From positions 1 through 64,000 of the forward strand of contig CAJQLF010000008.1 of NCBI GenBank assembly GCA_905479115.1: a DNA stretch of 64,000 bases, in the 5' to 3' direction. The stretch comes from an uncultured Flavobacteriales bacterium (GTDB taxonomy: Bacteria > Bacteroidota > Bacteroidia > Flavobacteriales_D > Sanyastnellaceae). Each line of letters starts with the position of its first letter. The stretch's first letter is position 1. Below are positions 1-8,251 of this stretch, in pieces. A program made the translations under genes and the position numbers. The notes below the pieces were generated by a model. That model was given only the letters and a program-made list of their open reading frames with translations, was not told the origin of the DNA and made no database searches.

Positions 1-243
1 TCAAAGAAACGGGTCACTCCAGCGGAGATTTGAAGGGTACGCAGCTGTCCATTCCATGGCGCCAGCGAAGGATTTGTCAGTTCTTCACTCTGCAAACTTC
101 CCATCCGTTGGAAGCCCGCAGCCAACGTGTTTGTACATTTTTATTACTTACTCGTCGTTCCCCAAATTTGTGACCTCAAAGCGGGTTTTTTCCAAAAAAG
201 AGGCCAACCACTCATCCTTGCCTGAAAGAGTTGAAGATAACGA
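1..243. other. intergenic region upstream of carotenoid operon
   Basis: No convincing gene is visible here. One plus frame is open from base 2 to 247, but its translation is low-complexity Ser/Pro-rich text with no recognisable domain. Another plus frame entering from the left edge stops at base 33, so the end of an upstream gene cannot be excluded. The stretch around 125-160 is AT-rich and contains TGTACA at 132-137 followed by a T/A run, which could be regulator or promoter sequence. Operons of this kind are often light- or MerR-controlled, but no regulator gene lies in the window. Confidence 0.4.
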
Positions 244-273
244 TTGAACAAGAGGATAAAGGTCTTTGTTTTG
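244..273 (+). promoter_or_regulatory. candidate promoter of the carotenoid operon
   Basis: TTG at 244-246 is followed after 19 bases by TTGTTTTG at 266-273, one mismatch from the Bacteroidota -7 element TAnnTTTG. The spacing fits the -33/-7 arrangement known for this phylum. Only five bases separate the element from the ATG at 279, so the transcript would have almost no leader. Inferred, not demonstrated. Confidence 0.4.
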
Positions 274-278
274 CACTC

Positions 279-1781
279 ATGTCAAACGCCAATTCTTCAG
301 ACGTCCTGGTCATCGGTGCAGGATTTGCCGGGATCGCCGCAGCTACGCAGCTTGCCCATCTCGGATACCAGGTCGACTTACTCGAGCGGCATGACCATGC
401 AGGGGGACGCGCCCGGGTATTCGAAGCAGCGGGATTCACCTTTGACATGGGGCCGAGTTGGTATTGGATGCCGGACGTATTTGAAGCGTATTTCAAAAAG
501 TTCGGAAGCGACGTACAAAAGGAATTGAACCTGGTCCGTTTGGATCCCTCCTACACGGTTTGGTTTGAAGACGGGCCTGTCGACATAGCGGCGGACCTCG
601 AAACATTGAAAGCGACCTTCGACTCCATGGAAGCTGGCGCAGGAGCTCGGCTTCAAGCTTTTTTGGACGAAGCCGAAATTAAATACGAGATTGGCATGAA
701 CAATTTCGTCCGCAAACCCGCTCATAGCGTGCTGGAGTTTGCGACATGGGAGACCCTTCAGCAATCCACTAAACTCTCCCTTCTCAAGAGCTTTAGTGCA
801 CACGCCCGATCGTATTTCACAGACAAACGCTTGCTGCAAATCATCGAATTTCCTGTTTTGTTTCTCGGAGCCAAACCGGAGAAAACTCCTGCGCTTTATA
901 GCCTCATGAATTATGCGGATACGGTGCTTGGCACGTGGTACCCCATGGGCGGCATGCACGAAATTGTGCGGGCCATGGTACGGATTGCTGAAAAGAAAGG
1001 CGTGCGGTTTCACTACAACGCCGATGTCAAATGCATCACAGATGACGGGCAAAAAGCGACGGGCGTGGAACTGCAGGATGGCACCCAATGGTCGGCTCGG
1101 ACCGTGGTAGCCGGGGCCGATTACCACCATGTAGAACAGCACTTACTGCCTGCACAATGGCGGCGCTACGACCAGCATTACTGGGACAGCCGGGTGATGT
1201 CGCCGAGTTCATTGCTTTTTTATGTGGGAGTCGACACACGGGTGCCCAAGCTCCAGCACCACAACTTATTTTTTGACACGCCTTTTGGACCGCATGCCGA
1301 AACAATCTACGACACCCAAACATGGCCAGATGATCCGCTTTTCTATATCAGCGCTCCTTCCAAGACGGACAGCGGTATCGCTCCCGAAGGCCATGAAAAT
1401 ATGTTTTTTCTCATTCCATTGGCTCCCGGCTTGAAGGATGAGCCTGGCTTGCGCGACCGCTATTTCGAGGAAATGTGCGACCGCCTCGCCAAGCACGTTG
1501 GGATGGACATTCGTCCTCACATTGTGTACAAACGATCCTTCGCTCACGAGGAGTTTGAAGAGGATTACCGCGCCTTCAAAGGCAACGCATACGGCCTCGC
1601 CAACACCCTGCGGCAGACGGCATTCTGGAAACCCAAGATGAAAAGTAAGCTGCCGGGCATGTTCTTCACCGGCCAACTCACCACGCCCGGCCCCGGTGTA
1701 CCGCCAAGCCTGATCAGCGGGGAAGTCGTCGGAAATGAGGCCCATCGATGGCTGTTAAAATTATCAGATGGACGAGATTGA
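279..1781 (+). CDS. crtI: phytoene desaturase (lycopene-forming), CrtI
   Basis: This FAD-dependent desaturase of 500 residues converts colourless phytoene to lycopene, the red precursor of all downstream carotenoids. The N-terminal dinucleotide fold shows GAGFAG at residues 13-18 and an acidic residue ending the second strand, followed by GGRAR. The C-terminal amino-oxidase signature lies around the GPGVPPS segment near residues 475-480. The ATG at 279 was chosen over an in-frame ATG at 231 because the protein then begins a few residues before the nucleotide-binding strand, as is usual, and because a promoter-like element sits directly upstream. It is the first gene of the operon and overlaps crtB by 14 bases if crtB uses its earliest start. 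Confidence 0.93.
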   Translation: MSNANSSDVLVIGAGFAGIAAATQLAHLGYQVDLLERHDHAGGRARVFEAAGFTFDMGPSWYWMPDVFEAYFKKFGSDVQKELNLVRLDPSYTVWFEDGPVDIAADLETLKATFDSMEAGAGARLQAFLDEAEIKYEIGMNNFVRKPAHSVLEFATWETLQQSTKLSLLKSFSAHARSYFTDKRLLQIIEFPVLFLGAKPEKTPALYSLMNYADTVLGTWYPMGGMHEIVRAMVRIAEKKGVRFHYNADVKCITDDGQKATGVELQDGTQWSARTVVAGADYHHVEQHLLPAQWRRYDQHYWDSRVMSPSSLLFYVGVDTRVPKLQHHNLFFDTPFGPHAETIYDTQTWPDDPLFYISAPSKTDSGIAPEGHENMFFLIPLAPGLKDEPGLRDRYFEEMCDRLAKHVGMDIRPHIVYKRSFAHEEFEEDYRAFKGNAYGLANTLRQTAFWKPKMKSKLPGMFFTGQLTTPGPGVPPSLISGEVVGNEAHRWLLKLSDGRD

Positions 1782-2655
1782 ACCTAAGCAACCCGTAACT
1801 TGTTCTCCCTCTATGGATGCCATGAATTTATATGACAATGTGTGCAAAGCGTGCAGCGTTTTGGCCACCAAATCATATAGCACATCTTTTTCAATGGGCA
1901 TCCGCTTTCTCAGTCCTGCGCTGCGTCAGCCCATCTACTCCATCTATGGCTTTGTTCGGTTTGCGGATGAAATCGTGGACAGTTTTCATCATGCAGACAA
2001 GGCGGTCCTATTCGAACGCTTCAAACAAGACACCGAAAATGCTCTCAACGAGCGCATCAGCCTCAATCCGATTTTGCACGCTTTCCAAGATGTCTATCAC
2101 ACGTACAACCTGGACAAAAAGCATGTCGACTTGTTCCTGCGCAGCATGGAGTGGGATCTGCATAAGTCCGACTACGACCGCATGGGCTTTGAAGAATACA
2201 TTGTAGGCTCCGCAGAAGTTGTGGGCCTGATGTGCCTAAAAGTCTTTGTCGATGGTGATCAAGCAGAAAATGACCGGCTGATGCCGTTCGCGGAACGACT
2301 AGGTGCAGCTTTCCAGAAGATTAACTTCCTTCGGGATTTGAAGGCCGATTACCAAGAAATGGGCCGCACGTACTTCCCAAACCTGGACTTATCCAACTTC
2401 AACGAGGAAACCAAAAAGCGCATCGAAGATGAAATCGATGCGGACTTTCAAGAAGCGTACCGCGGCATTGTTCAACTTCCTCGCTCCAGCCGCCTAGGAG
2501 TTTACATCGCCTACATTTATTACCAACGGTTGTTCCAAAAAATCCGCTCCCTCCCTAGCCACCGTATCATGGAAGAGCGAATTCGCATTGCCAATGCGCA
2601 CAAAGTGACCTTGGCGTTTAGTTCTTATTTGCGGCACAGCCTCAACTTGCTCTAA
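1768..2655 (+). CDS. crtB: phytoene synthase, CrtB
   Basis: CrtB condenses two geranylgeranyl diphosphate molecules to phytoene, the first committed carotenoid step. The two aspartate-rich motifs of trans-isoprenyl squalene/phytoene synthases are present: DEIVD about a quarter of the way in, and RDLKAD followed by a GRTYFP segment in the second half. Three in-frame starts are possible, at 1768 (overlapping crtI), 1813 and 1822. The family normally begins a few residues before the YSTSF segment, so 1822 giving about 277 residues is quite possible; the longest form is 295. The stop TAA shares its last base with the next ATG, which points to coupled translation. Confidence 0.93.
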   Translation: MDEIEPKQPVTCSPSMDAMNLYDNVCKACSVLATKSYSTSFSMGIRFLSPALRQPIYSIYGFVRFADEIVDSFHHADKAVLFERFKQDTENALNERISLNPILHAFQDVYHTYNLDKKHVDLFLRSMEWDLHKSDYDRMGFEEYIVGSAEVVGLMCLKVFVDGDQAENDRLMPFAERLGAAFQKINFLRDLKADYQEMGRTYFPNLDLSNFNEETKKRIEDEIDADFQEAYRGIVQLPRSSRLGVYIAYIYYQRLFQKIRSLPSHRIMEERIRIANAHKVTLAFSSYLRHSLNLL

Positions 2656-3194
2656 TGGTACCGACGGCTTCATCGCATCTCGTCATGAAGGCGGCTATGA
2701 CTTGCGGGCTGCTTGCCTTCTGCTTATCGAGTTGGGCGCAGACGCCTCCTTCCATGTCAGAGGCCCGTGAAGCCTATCGCAATGCATGCTCATCTCCTGA
2801 GGAAAAGGCCGTGGTCCTTTCGTTCATCTCAACCGCAGAAAAGCTCAAAGCCGAGACGGATAATCCATGGACCCTGCAAGGCATGGAAGCTACCGCGCAA
2901 ATGATGTTGGCAGAATCGATGATGAACCCCTTCGAAAAGTTGCAGCAATTCAACACGTGGAAAGGTCCACTTGAAGATGCCATCGACCAAGCACCAAACA
3001 ATCCCGATTTGAGGTTATTTCGATTATCCATCCAATGGACCGTCCCGCCTCTCTTGGGTTATTCGGACGACATGGAGACCGACATGGCCTTGATTGAAGA
3101 GTCCATTGCATCGGGGCAGTGGTCAGAAGATTCCGCTCATTTGGCTTTCGTCTCTGCCTTTATCCAACACATCCGCGATGACCATTCCCACTGA
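2655..3194 (+). CDS. secreted protein of unknown function in carotenoid operon
   Basis: This 179-residue protein has a cleavable signal peptide when read from the inner ATG at 2685: a Lys-containing start, a hydrophobic stretch rich in Leu, Cys and Ala, and a likely cut after SWAQ. The mature part is helical and acidic, and includes an NNPDLRLFRLSIQ segment and a LGYSDD segment. I recall similar small proteins in carotenoid clusters of other Bacteroidota, with no assigned function. It overlaps crtB by one base and idi by 17 bases, so it is an integral operon member. A periplasmic or outer-membrane role, for instance in carrying or placing carotenoid, is only a guess from context. Confidence 0.8.
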   Translation: MVPTASSHLVMKAAMTCGLLAFCLSSWAQTPPSMSEAREAYRNACSSPEEKAVVLSFISTAEKLKAETDNPWTLQGMEATAQMMLAESMMNPFEKLQQFNTWKGPLEDAIDQAPNNPDLRLFRLSIQWTVPPLLGYSDDMETDMALIEESIASGQWSEDSAHLAFVSAFIQHIRDDHSH

Positions 3195-3744
3195 GAACTT
3201 GTCACCTTTGAGCGGGACCGACATGGTGGTCCTGGTGGATCCCCAGGACCGAGAACTTGGCTTAATGGAAAAGATGGAGGCCCATCAAAAAGGCGTGTTG
3301 CACCGGGCTTTTTCGTTTTTCATTTTCAACAGCAAAGGTGAATGGCTTCTGCAACAACGCGCATGGGATAAGTACCACAGTCCGGGGCTTTGGACGAATG
3401 CTTGTTGCAGTCATCCCCGCCAAGGCGAGACCCCAGCAGCTGCAGCCACCCGACGGCTCCAAGAAGAAATGGGATTGTATTGCCAGGCTTCACCGGCCTT
3501 TAAGTTTTTGTACCGCAGTGAGTTTTCGAACGCCCTCATTGAACATGAATTGGATCACGTCCTCATCGGATATTCTGATACTCCACCAGCACCTTGCCCC
3601 GATGAAGTGGCGAGCTACCGGTACGTGAGCCTCTCGGATTTGGAAGTTGAGATGAAACAAAATCCAGCCCACTTCACGGTGTGGTTCCGCATTTGTTTTG
3701 GGGAAATCAAAGCCAAACTCGCAGCCCATCCATTTGTCACATAA
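3178..3744 (+). CDS. idi: isopentenyl-diphosphate delta-isomerase type I
   Basis: This Nudix-fold enzyme interconverts isopentenyl and dimethylallyl diphosphate and so balances precursors from the MEP pathway, whose ispH gene lies nearby at 12093-13352. At 188 residues it has the usual length. The catalytic cysteine motif TNACCSHP is at residues 73-80, the Nudix helix REEMG-like segment RRLQEEMGL follows near 92-100, and the second catalytic acid motif EHELDHV is at 122-128. The ATG at 3178 gives a normal N-terminus; a longer frame from 3094 would add residues encoded in the preceding gene. The stop overlaps the crtD start as TAATG. Confidence 0.93.
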   Translation: MTIPTENLSPLSGTDMVVLVDPQDRELGLMEKMEAHQKGVLHRAFSFFIFNSKGEWLLQQRAWDKYHSPGLWTNACCSHPRQGETPAAAATRRLQEEMGLYCQASPAFKFLYRSEFSNALIEHELDHVLIGYSDTPPAPCPDEVASYRYVSLSDLEVEMKQNPAHFTVWFRICFGEIKAKLAAHPFVT

Positions 3745-5255
3745 TGCCTGCATCTAAGCCACAGGTTGCGATCATTGGAGCCGGTGTAGCAGGGCTTGCC
3801 GCCGCCATTCGTGCCGCCGCCGCCGGAAGGGAAGTCACAGTGATTGAGCAGGCGTCTGAGCCCGGAGGAAAGCTCCGAGAAGAGCAGCACGGTGCATACC
3901 GGTTTGATGTGGGGCCTTCGCTGTTCACTTGGCCCGAACTCGTGCTGGAACTCGATGAGCTTGCGCGCGGAGCCGTCCCCAACAGCCCGGCCTTGCCACC
4001 GCCCTTCGCCTACCGGCAACTCGACCGTTCCACACACTACTTCTGGGAGGATGGGACGCGCCTGACGGCATGGAGTGATTCCGAACGCTTTGCCCAAGAA
4101 TGCGCCGACAAACTGGAGGTAAACGCTTCAATTGTAGCCAACCACCTTGCTCATAGCACCCAATCTTTCCACGCTACCCGGCGTATTTTTCTGGAGCAAA
4201 GCCTGCACGAGTGGAATGGCAATTCAAATGGGAAATGGTCTGCCGCAGCGCGGTTTGCTCACCGGCTGCCTTGGCTCGGGACGTTGCATTCGTGGAACCG
4301 CAAGCGACTGAAAGAACCGCATTTGGTGCAGCTTTTTGACCGCTACGCGACGTACAATGGCTCGGACCCGCACCGCGCCCCATCGATGATGCATGTCATT
4401 CCTCATCTGGAACACGGACACGGCACATTTTTTCCAGAAAATGGCATGATCGGAATCACCCGGCACCTGCACGCCCTTGCCTCTGCGCTCGGGGTTGAAT
4501 TCGTATTTGATCACACCGCAACGAGCATTCAACACCAATCCGGGCACGTTGAAGGAGTTCGAGCAATGGACTCGGCAGGTCATCCTGTCTTTTTTCCGGC
4601 CCAGTGCGTCGTATCGAATGCGGATATCTGGCCAACCTACCGTCATCTGCTCCCCACCCTAAAAGCCCCGGAGCGCATCCTCTCGCAAGAACGTTCAACC
4701 AGCGGTGTCATCTTCTATTGGGGTGTCCGCGGCATTCGGCCTGAACTGCACCTGCACAACATCTTATTTAGCAAGGACTACCGGACAGAATTTGAGGCCA
4801 TTCAACAATTCGGCCATCCCGGCGAAGACCCGACTGTTTACATTCATATCAGTTCGAAGCTCAAACCGGATGATGCACCGGCTGATGCCGAGAACTGGTT
4901 CGTCATGGTCAACGTGGCCGCAGATCCGGATCACGTGGAATCCCTGGTGCCAGCTATTCGCCGAGCCGTGCTGGCTAAAATAAATCGCACCCTTGGCGCA
5001 GATATTGAACCGCTGATCGAAACCGAAACCCATTTTACGCCGCGCACCATTGCGCAGCGGACCAGCTCTCATTTGGGAGCCCTTTACGGAGCCAGTTCCA
5101 ACAGCACCCTCTCAGCCTTCTTTCGGCACCGCAACCGAAGTACAAAACTGAAAGGTTTGTACTTTTGCGGAGGAAGCGTGCATCCGGGTGGCGGTATTCC
5201 TCTGTGTCTTTTGAGCGCCCGCATCACTTCTGAATTGATTGAGCAACACGCATGA
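3744..5255 (+). CDS. crtD: carotenoid 3,4-desaturase, CrtD-like
   Basis: This 503-residue FAD-dependent oxidoreductase belongs to the CrtI/CrtD family, with the dinucleotide-binding GAGVAG at residues 12-17 and a GGKLRE segment after the second strand. The C-terminal FAD motif around HPGGGIP is intact. It is a second, distinct desaturase in the same operon as crtI and lies directly before the carotenoid hydratase gene cruF. In Bacteroidota this pairing makes the 1'-hydroxy-3',4'-didehydro end group, so CrtD is preferred over a second phytoene desaturase. The start at 3744 overlaps the idi stop by one base, and the stop overlaps the cruF start by four. Confidence 0.85.
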   Translation: MPASKPQVAIIGAGVAGLAAAIRAAAAGREVTVIEQASEPGGKLREEQHGAYRFDVGPSLFTWPELVLELDELARGAVPNSPALPPPFAYRQLDRSTHYFWEDGTRLTAWSDSERFAQECADKLEVNASIVANHLAHSTQSFHATRRIFLEQSLHEWNGNSNGKWSAAARFAHRLPWLGTLHSWNRKRLKEPHLVQLFDRYATYNGSDPHRAPSMMHVIPHLEHGHGTFFPENGMIGITRHLHALASALGVEFVFDHTATSIQHQSGHVEGVRAMDSAGHPVFFPAQCVVSNADIWPTYRHLLPTLKAPERILSQERSTSGVIFYWGVRGIRPELHLHNILFSKDYRTEFEAIQQFGHPGEDPTVYIHISSKLKPDDAPADAENWFVMVNVAADPDHVESLVPAIRRAVLAKINRTLGADIEPLIETETHFTPRTIAQRTSSHLGALYGASSNSTLSAFFRHRNRSTKLKGLYFCGGSVHPGGGIPLCLLSARITSELIEQHA

Positions 5256-5908
5256 AGACCTCCAGTTTTGAACTCCATTGGATTCCCAGGATCATGCTTT
5301 TGTTGCACGCGGTCGGCGTGGTGGGCATCTTGGCGGGTTATGGTCAGTACTTTCTGGACTTCACAGCAGCTAATCTCTTCATCAACGGTTTGCTCGCGGC
5401 ATGGGCGGATTGGGAGCAGCGGCATGGGTCTTGGATTGTTGCTGTTGTCGGAGGAATCGGAGTCGAAATCATCGGGGTGCAAACGGGATGGTTGTTTGGG
5501 AATTATGGATACGGCGAAGTACTTGGCCCCATGTTGGCGGGTGTTCCGCTGATTTTGGGTGTCCTGTGGTGGGTGTCTTTGATGGGATGTGGCCATTGGA
5601 CAAACCGGCTAATGGAATGGCGCAATTGGTCTTCGGAAGGGAAGCGTGGCGCCGTCCTGAGGGCTTCAATCGCGGCCACCATGATGACCGCATTTGATGG
5701 GATAATTGAACCGGTAGCCATCCAAGCTGGATGGTGGCAATGGGATGGATTCGCGGTGCCGTGGTCCAATTACGGTTCTTGGTGGGTCCTCTCCTTTTTG
5801 TTTTATCTGATGCCGAGAAAGGCCGGGAAAAACATCGGCACTGGATTACTTGTTGCCATCTTTGTATGCTTCTTTCTCTTTCTGAATTGGTTCCCATGGA
5901 CACGTTGA
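5252..5908 (+). CDS. cruF: carotenoid 1,2-hydratase CruF (DUF422 family)
   Basis: This integral membrane protein of 218 residues has about six or seven hydrophobic segments. It carries features of the CruF/DUF422 family: an E(I/L)IGVQTGW-type segment near residue 72, a GNYGYG motif soon after, and an FDGIIEPVA segment in the second half. CruF adds water across the terminal double bond of the acyclic end of gamma-carotene to give a 1'-hydroxyl. Its position after crtD fits the saproxanthin/myxol-type pathway. It overlaps crtD by four bases and crtZ by thirteen. Confidence 0.88.
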   Translation: MKTSSFELHWIPRIMLLLHAVGVVGILAGYGQYFLDFTAANLFINGLLAAWADWEQRHGSWIVAVVGGIGVEIIGVQTGWLFGNYGYGEVLGPMLAGVPLILGVLWWVSLMGCGHWTNRLMEWRNWSSEGKRGAVLRASIAATMMTAFDGIIEPVAIQAGWWQWDGFAVPWSNYGSWWVLSFLFYLMPRKAGKNIGTGLLVAIFVCFFLFLNWFPWTR

Positions 5909-6393
5909 CAGCCCTCTTTCCTGCACTCATTGTCATTGCTACGTTTGTAACGATGGAAGGCGTCGCGTGGTTTGCCCACAAGTACTTGATGCACGGGTTG
6001 ATGTGGTATTTTCACGAAGATCACCACGTCCATAAGCCTGGATTCTTTGAAAAAAACGATTCCTTTTTCTTGATTTTCGCAGTACCCAGTGCGTGGTGTT
6101 TTATCTCGGGATCCATGGCAGGCGGTGATTTTCGGGTATGGATTGGGACGGGCATTGCCGCGTATGGGCTCGCTTATTTCCTGGTACACGATATCTTTAT
6201 CCATCAGCGATTCAAGATTTTTACCCGCACAGAAAACACCTACTTGATGGCCATCCGCAAAGCTCATAAAGTCCACCACAAGCACCTGAGCAAAGAGGAG
6301 GGCGAGTGCTTCGGTATGCTGTGGGTTCCATGGCATTACTTCGTTGATGCCCGCCGGGCCATGCGTGCGAGACGACAAACAACTGCGGGCTGA
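5896..6393 (+). CDS. crtZ: beta-carotene 3-hydroxylase, CrtZ
   Basis: This di-iron membrane hydroxylase of 165 residues adds the 3-hydroxyl group to the beta-ionone ring. The full set of histidine clusters is present: HKYLMH at 28-33, HEDHH at 40-44, HDIFIH at 98-103 and HKVHHKH at 124-130. Hydrophobic segments flank them, as in the fatty acid hydroxylase superfamily. The ATG at 5896 lies inside the end of cruF and gives a normal N-terminus; a longer frame from 5731 runs antisense-free through cruF and is not credible. The stop overlaps the crtY start by one base. Confidence 0.94.
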   Translation: MDTLTALFPALIVIATFVTMEGVAWFAHKYLMHGLMWYFHEDHHVHKPGFFEKNDSFFLIFAVPSAWCFISGSMAGGDFRVWIGTGIAAYGLAYFLVHDIFIHQRFKIFTRTENTYLMAIRKAHKVHHKHLSKEEGECFGMLWVPWHYFVDARRAMRARRQTTAG

Positions 6394-7163
6394 TGGAGTG
6401 GTATCAATTCAAAGGGCTGTACCTCGCTGTGGATTTGGCTGTGCTCGCCTTGCCCTTGATCCTGAGTTTTGATAAAAACGTCCAGTTCTATAAGCACTGG
6501 AAGCACTTTTTCCTGACCAACTTGGGGGTCGGTGGCTTTTTCATCCTTTGGGATGCCCTCTTCTCGGAGATGGGAGTTTGGGCATTCAACCCCGACTATT
6601 TGCTGGGGCCTGAGCTGTTGGGGTTGCCACTGGAAGAGTGGCTCTTTTTCTTTTGCATTCCCTATGCGAGCGTATTCACGTACTTCTCTTTGAAACATTA
6701 CGTCAAGCGCAACCCGCTCATCCATGCTGACACCACACTGAACTTCGCCGCTATTCTGACGTGCGCAGGGCTCATCATCGCTTATTTCCCGAGATACTAC
6801 ATCGCGCTGACCTCGTTTTATGCGCTGGTATGGCTGGTATGGGCCACACGCAATTCAAAGTCCTTCATGGCCGATTTGTGGCTGGCCTACTTCGTATTGC
6901 TCCCACCGTTCATCATCTCCAATGGTGTACTGACTGGATTGTCATTTTGGGAATTTCCTCTGCTGCACCATTCTGCTGAGAATATTTTGGACCAAATTGT
7001 CTGGTATCATCCCGGTCACAACACAGGATGGCGCATATTTACCATGCCTGTGGATGATTTAGTCTATGGCTTTTTGCTCATCGCCATGCACGTGGCCGGC
7101 ATGGAGCGATTAATAACACGGGATCAGCGCAAGGCCGCCTTATCCCAAGCAAAAACAGCTTGA
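6393..7163 (+). CDS. crtY: lycopene beta-cyclase, fused CrtYc/CrtYd type
   Basis: This 256-residue membrane protein is the fused form of the heterodimeric CrtYc-CrtYd cyclase found in Bacteroidota. The acidic PxEE motif occurs in each half: PLEEWLFFF at 79-87 and PVDDLVYG at 219-226. About six hydrophobic segments are visible. It closes one or both ends of lycopene to beta rings; with CruF and CrtD competing for the other end, a monocyclic product is expected. It is the last gene of the operon. Its last 13 codons overlap the 3' end of the convergent gene on the other strand, and no terminator hairpin follows. Confidence 0.9.
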   Translation: MEWYQFKGLYLAVDLAVLALPLILSFDKNVQFYKHWKHFFLTNLGVGGFFILWDALFSEMGVWAFNPDYLLGPELLGLPLEEWLFFFCIPYASVFTYFSLKHYVKRNPLIHADTTLNFAAILTCAGLIIAYFPRYYIALTSFYALVWLVWATRNSKSFMADLWLAYFVLLPPFIISNGVLTGLSFWEFPLLHHSAENILDQIVWYHPGHNTGWRIFTMPVDDLVYGFLLIAMHVAGMERLITRDQRKAALSQAKTA

Positions 7164-8251
7164 ACGGGACGGTGATCCGACAATTCCACTGCGCCCGTCT
7201 CGTAAGAAAGTACCTCCAGCTCAGGACTCGCCCACATCTGATCAATCCGTAAAAACGGGAGTTGACCTGTGTACGTGGCTCCCAAGAAGGAGCCTCCCTG
7301 AGGCCGGCAACTTCCGTACGCATCCTTCAAGGTACCGCTCAAGCGTTCCGCGGCATAGGAAACGGGTGCATCGTTGAAGTCGCCAGCAAGTACCACTGGA
7401 AACGGACTGCCTTCGACGCTCGATTGAACCTGCAGCGCCTGCTGAGCACGTTTGGACCAAGCGTTTGACAACCGTGCAAACAAGCGGCTGCGGTTTTGCT
7501 CATCGCCCACGTTGCGCGCTGCTTCGTAATCCTCTTTTTCGAAACCGATGCTACTCAAATGCACATTGTACACCCTGACGGTGTCCCCTTCAACAAGGAG
7601 ATCCACCGACATCGCACTGTTGTTCTTGTCGTTCTCAAAGCGAATGGCCTCCTTTGCTGCAATGGGATATCGCGAGAGTACGGCCAAACCAAACAGCTTA
7701 TCCTGCCCTCTGCCCAATTTGAACTCCTCCTCCCAATGAGTCATTCCCGTCGCTTGCTTGAGCCGCTCAGAAGACATCCAAGGCTGGCGCCGGTCTTCCA
7801 AGAAGCACTCTTGCAAACAAATCACATCGGCCTCTTGTCGAGACAAGTAGGCTAGAATGGAATCCCGCACATGCGGCTTCTCAATCCAGGCGTAGCGATT
7901 AAATTGGCGCACATTCCAAGTCAGCACCCGGAGAGTTTGTACCTCTGCTTCTTGTGCCTGACCCCTTCCCCAACCGCCCCATGTGGAGGTGTAATGGGAA
8001 CTCAACACCGAAATGACCAAGAGCCCTATCAAGCCGAGTCTCCAACGCCGGACTGCCCAAGCGCCAAGTGTGCCGACCAAAAACACTGCCGAACTCAGTG
8101 GATAGGCCAAGCCAAAGAGCGCCAACCACGGCAGTTGCTCTGGTCTAAGCATTACCGCAAGTTCCCCCAATAGAAGCATCGTCAAGCCACCATACCAGAA
8201 CAAAACCGGCCAAAATGAACGTGGCCTAGATGGCGTGGTAAGTGCACTCAT
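7124..8251 (-). CDS. membrane-anchored endonuclease/exonuclease/phosphatase family protein
   Basis: Residues 15-90 hold two or three hydrophobic segments, and a catalytic domain of the endonuclease/exonuclease/phosphatase superfamily fills the rest of the 375 residues. The metal and catalytic residues are readable: TWNVR with Asn113, QE at 147-148, GDFND at 290-294 and SDH at 358-360. With the membrane anchor the active domain probably faces the periplasm, where members act on nucleic acids or on phosphoester head groups; the substrate cannot be told. The start overlaps the upstream rhomboid gene by four bases (ATGA), so it is the last gene of the mutL-rhomboid operon. Its 3' end overlaps crtY by 40 bases. 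Confidence 0.87.
   Translation of the reverse strand: MSALTTPSRPRSFWPVLFWYGGLTMLLLGELAVMLRPEQLPWLALFGLAYPLSSAVFLVGTLGAWAVRRWRLGLIGLLVISVLSSHYTSTWGGWGRGQAQEAEVQTLRVLTWNVRQFNRYAWIEKPHVRDSILAYLSRQEADVICLQECFLEDRRQPWMSSERLKQATGMTHWEEEFKLGRGQDKLFGLAVLSRYPIAAKEAIRFENDKNNSAMSVDLLVEGDTVRVYNVHLSSIGFEKEDYEAARNVGDEQNRSRLFARLSNAWSKRAQQALQVQSSVEGSPFPVVLAGDFNDAPVSYAAERLSGTLKDAYGSCRPQGGSFLGATYTGQLPFLRIDQMWASPELEVLSYETGAVELSDHRPVQAVFAWDKAALR

Noticed and set aside
1-247. 63-codon frame from 56 to 247 as a gene
   Set aside because: Low-complexity Ser/Pro-rich translation with no start context; it sits where the operon promoter region is expected.
378-1142. Long open frame antisense to crtI
   Set aside because: It lies wholly opposite a clear CrtI gene, its translation has no domain, and long antisense frames are common in mid-GC codon-biased genes.
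5731-5895. Upstream extension of crtZ
   Set aside because: The added residues are encoded out of frame within cruF and do not match the hydroxylase family.
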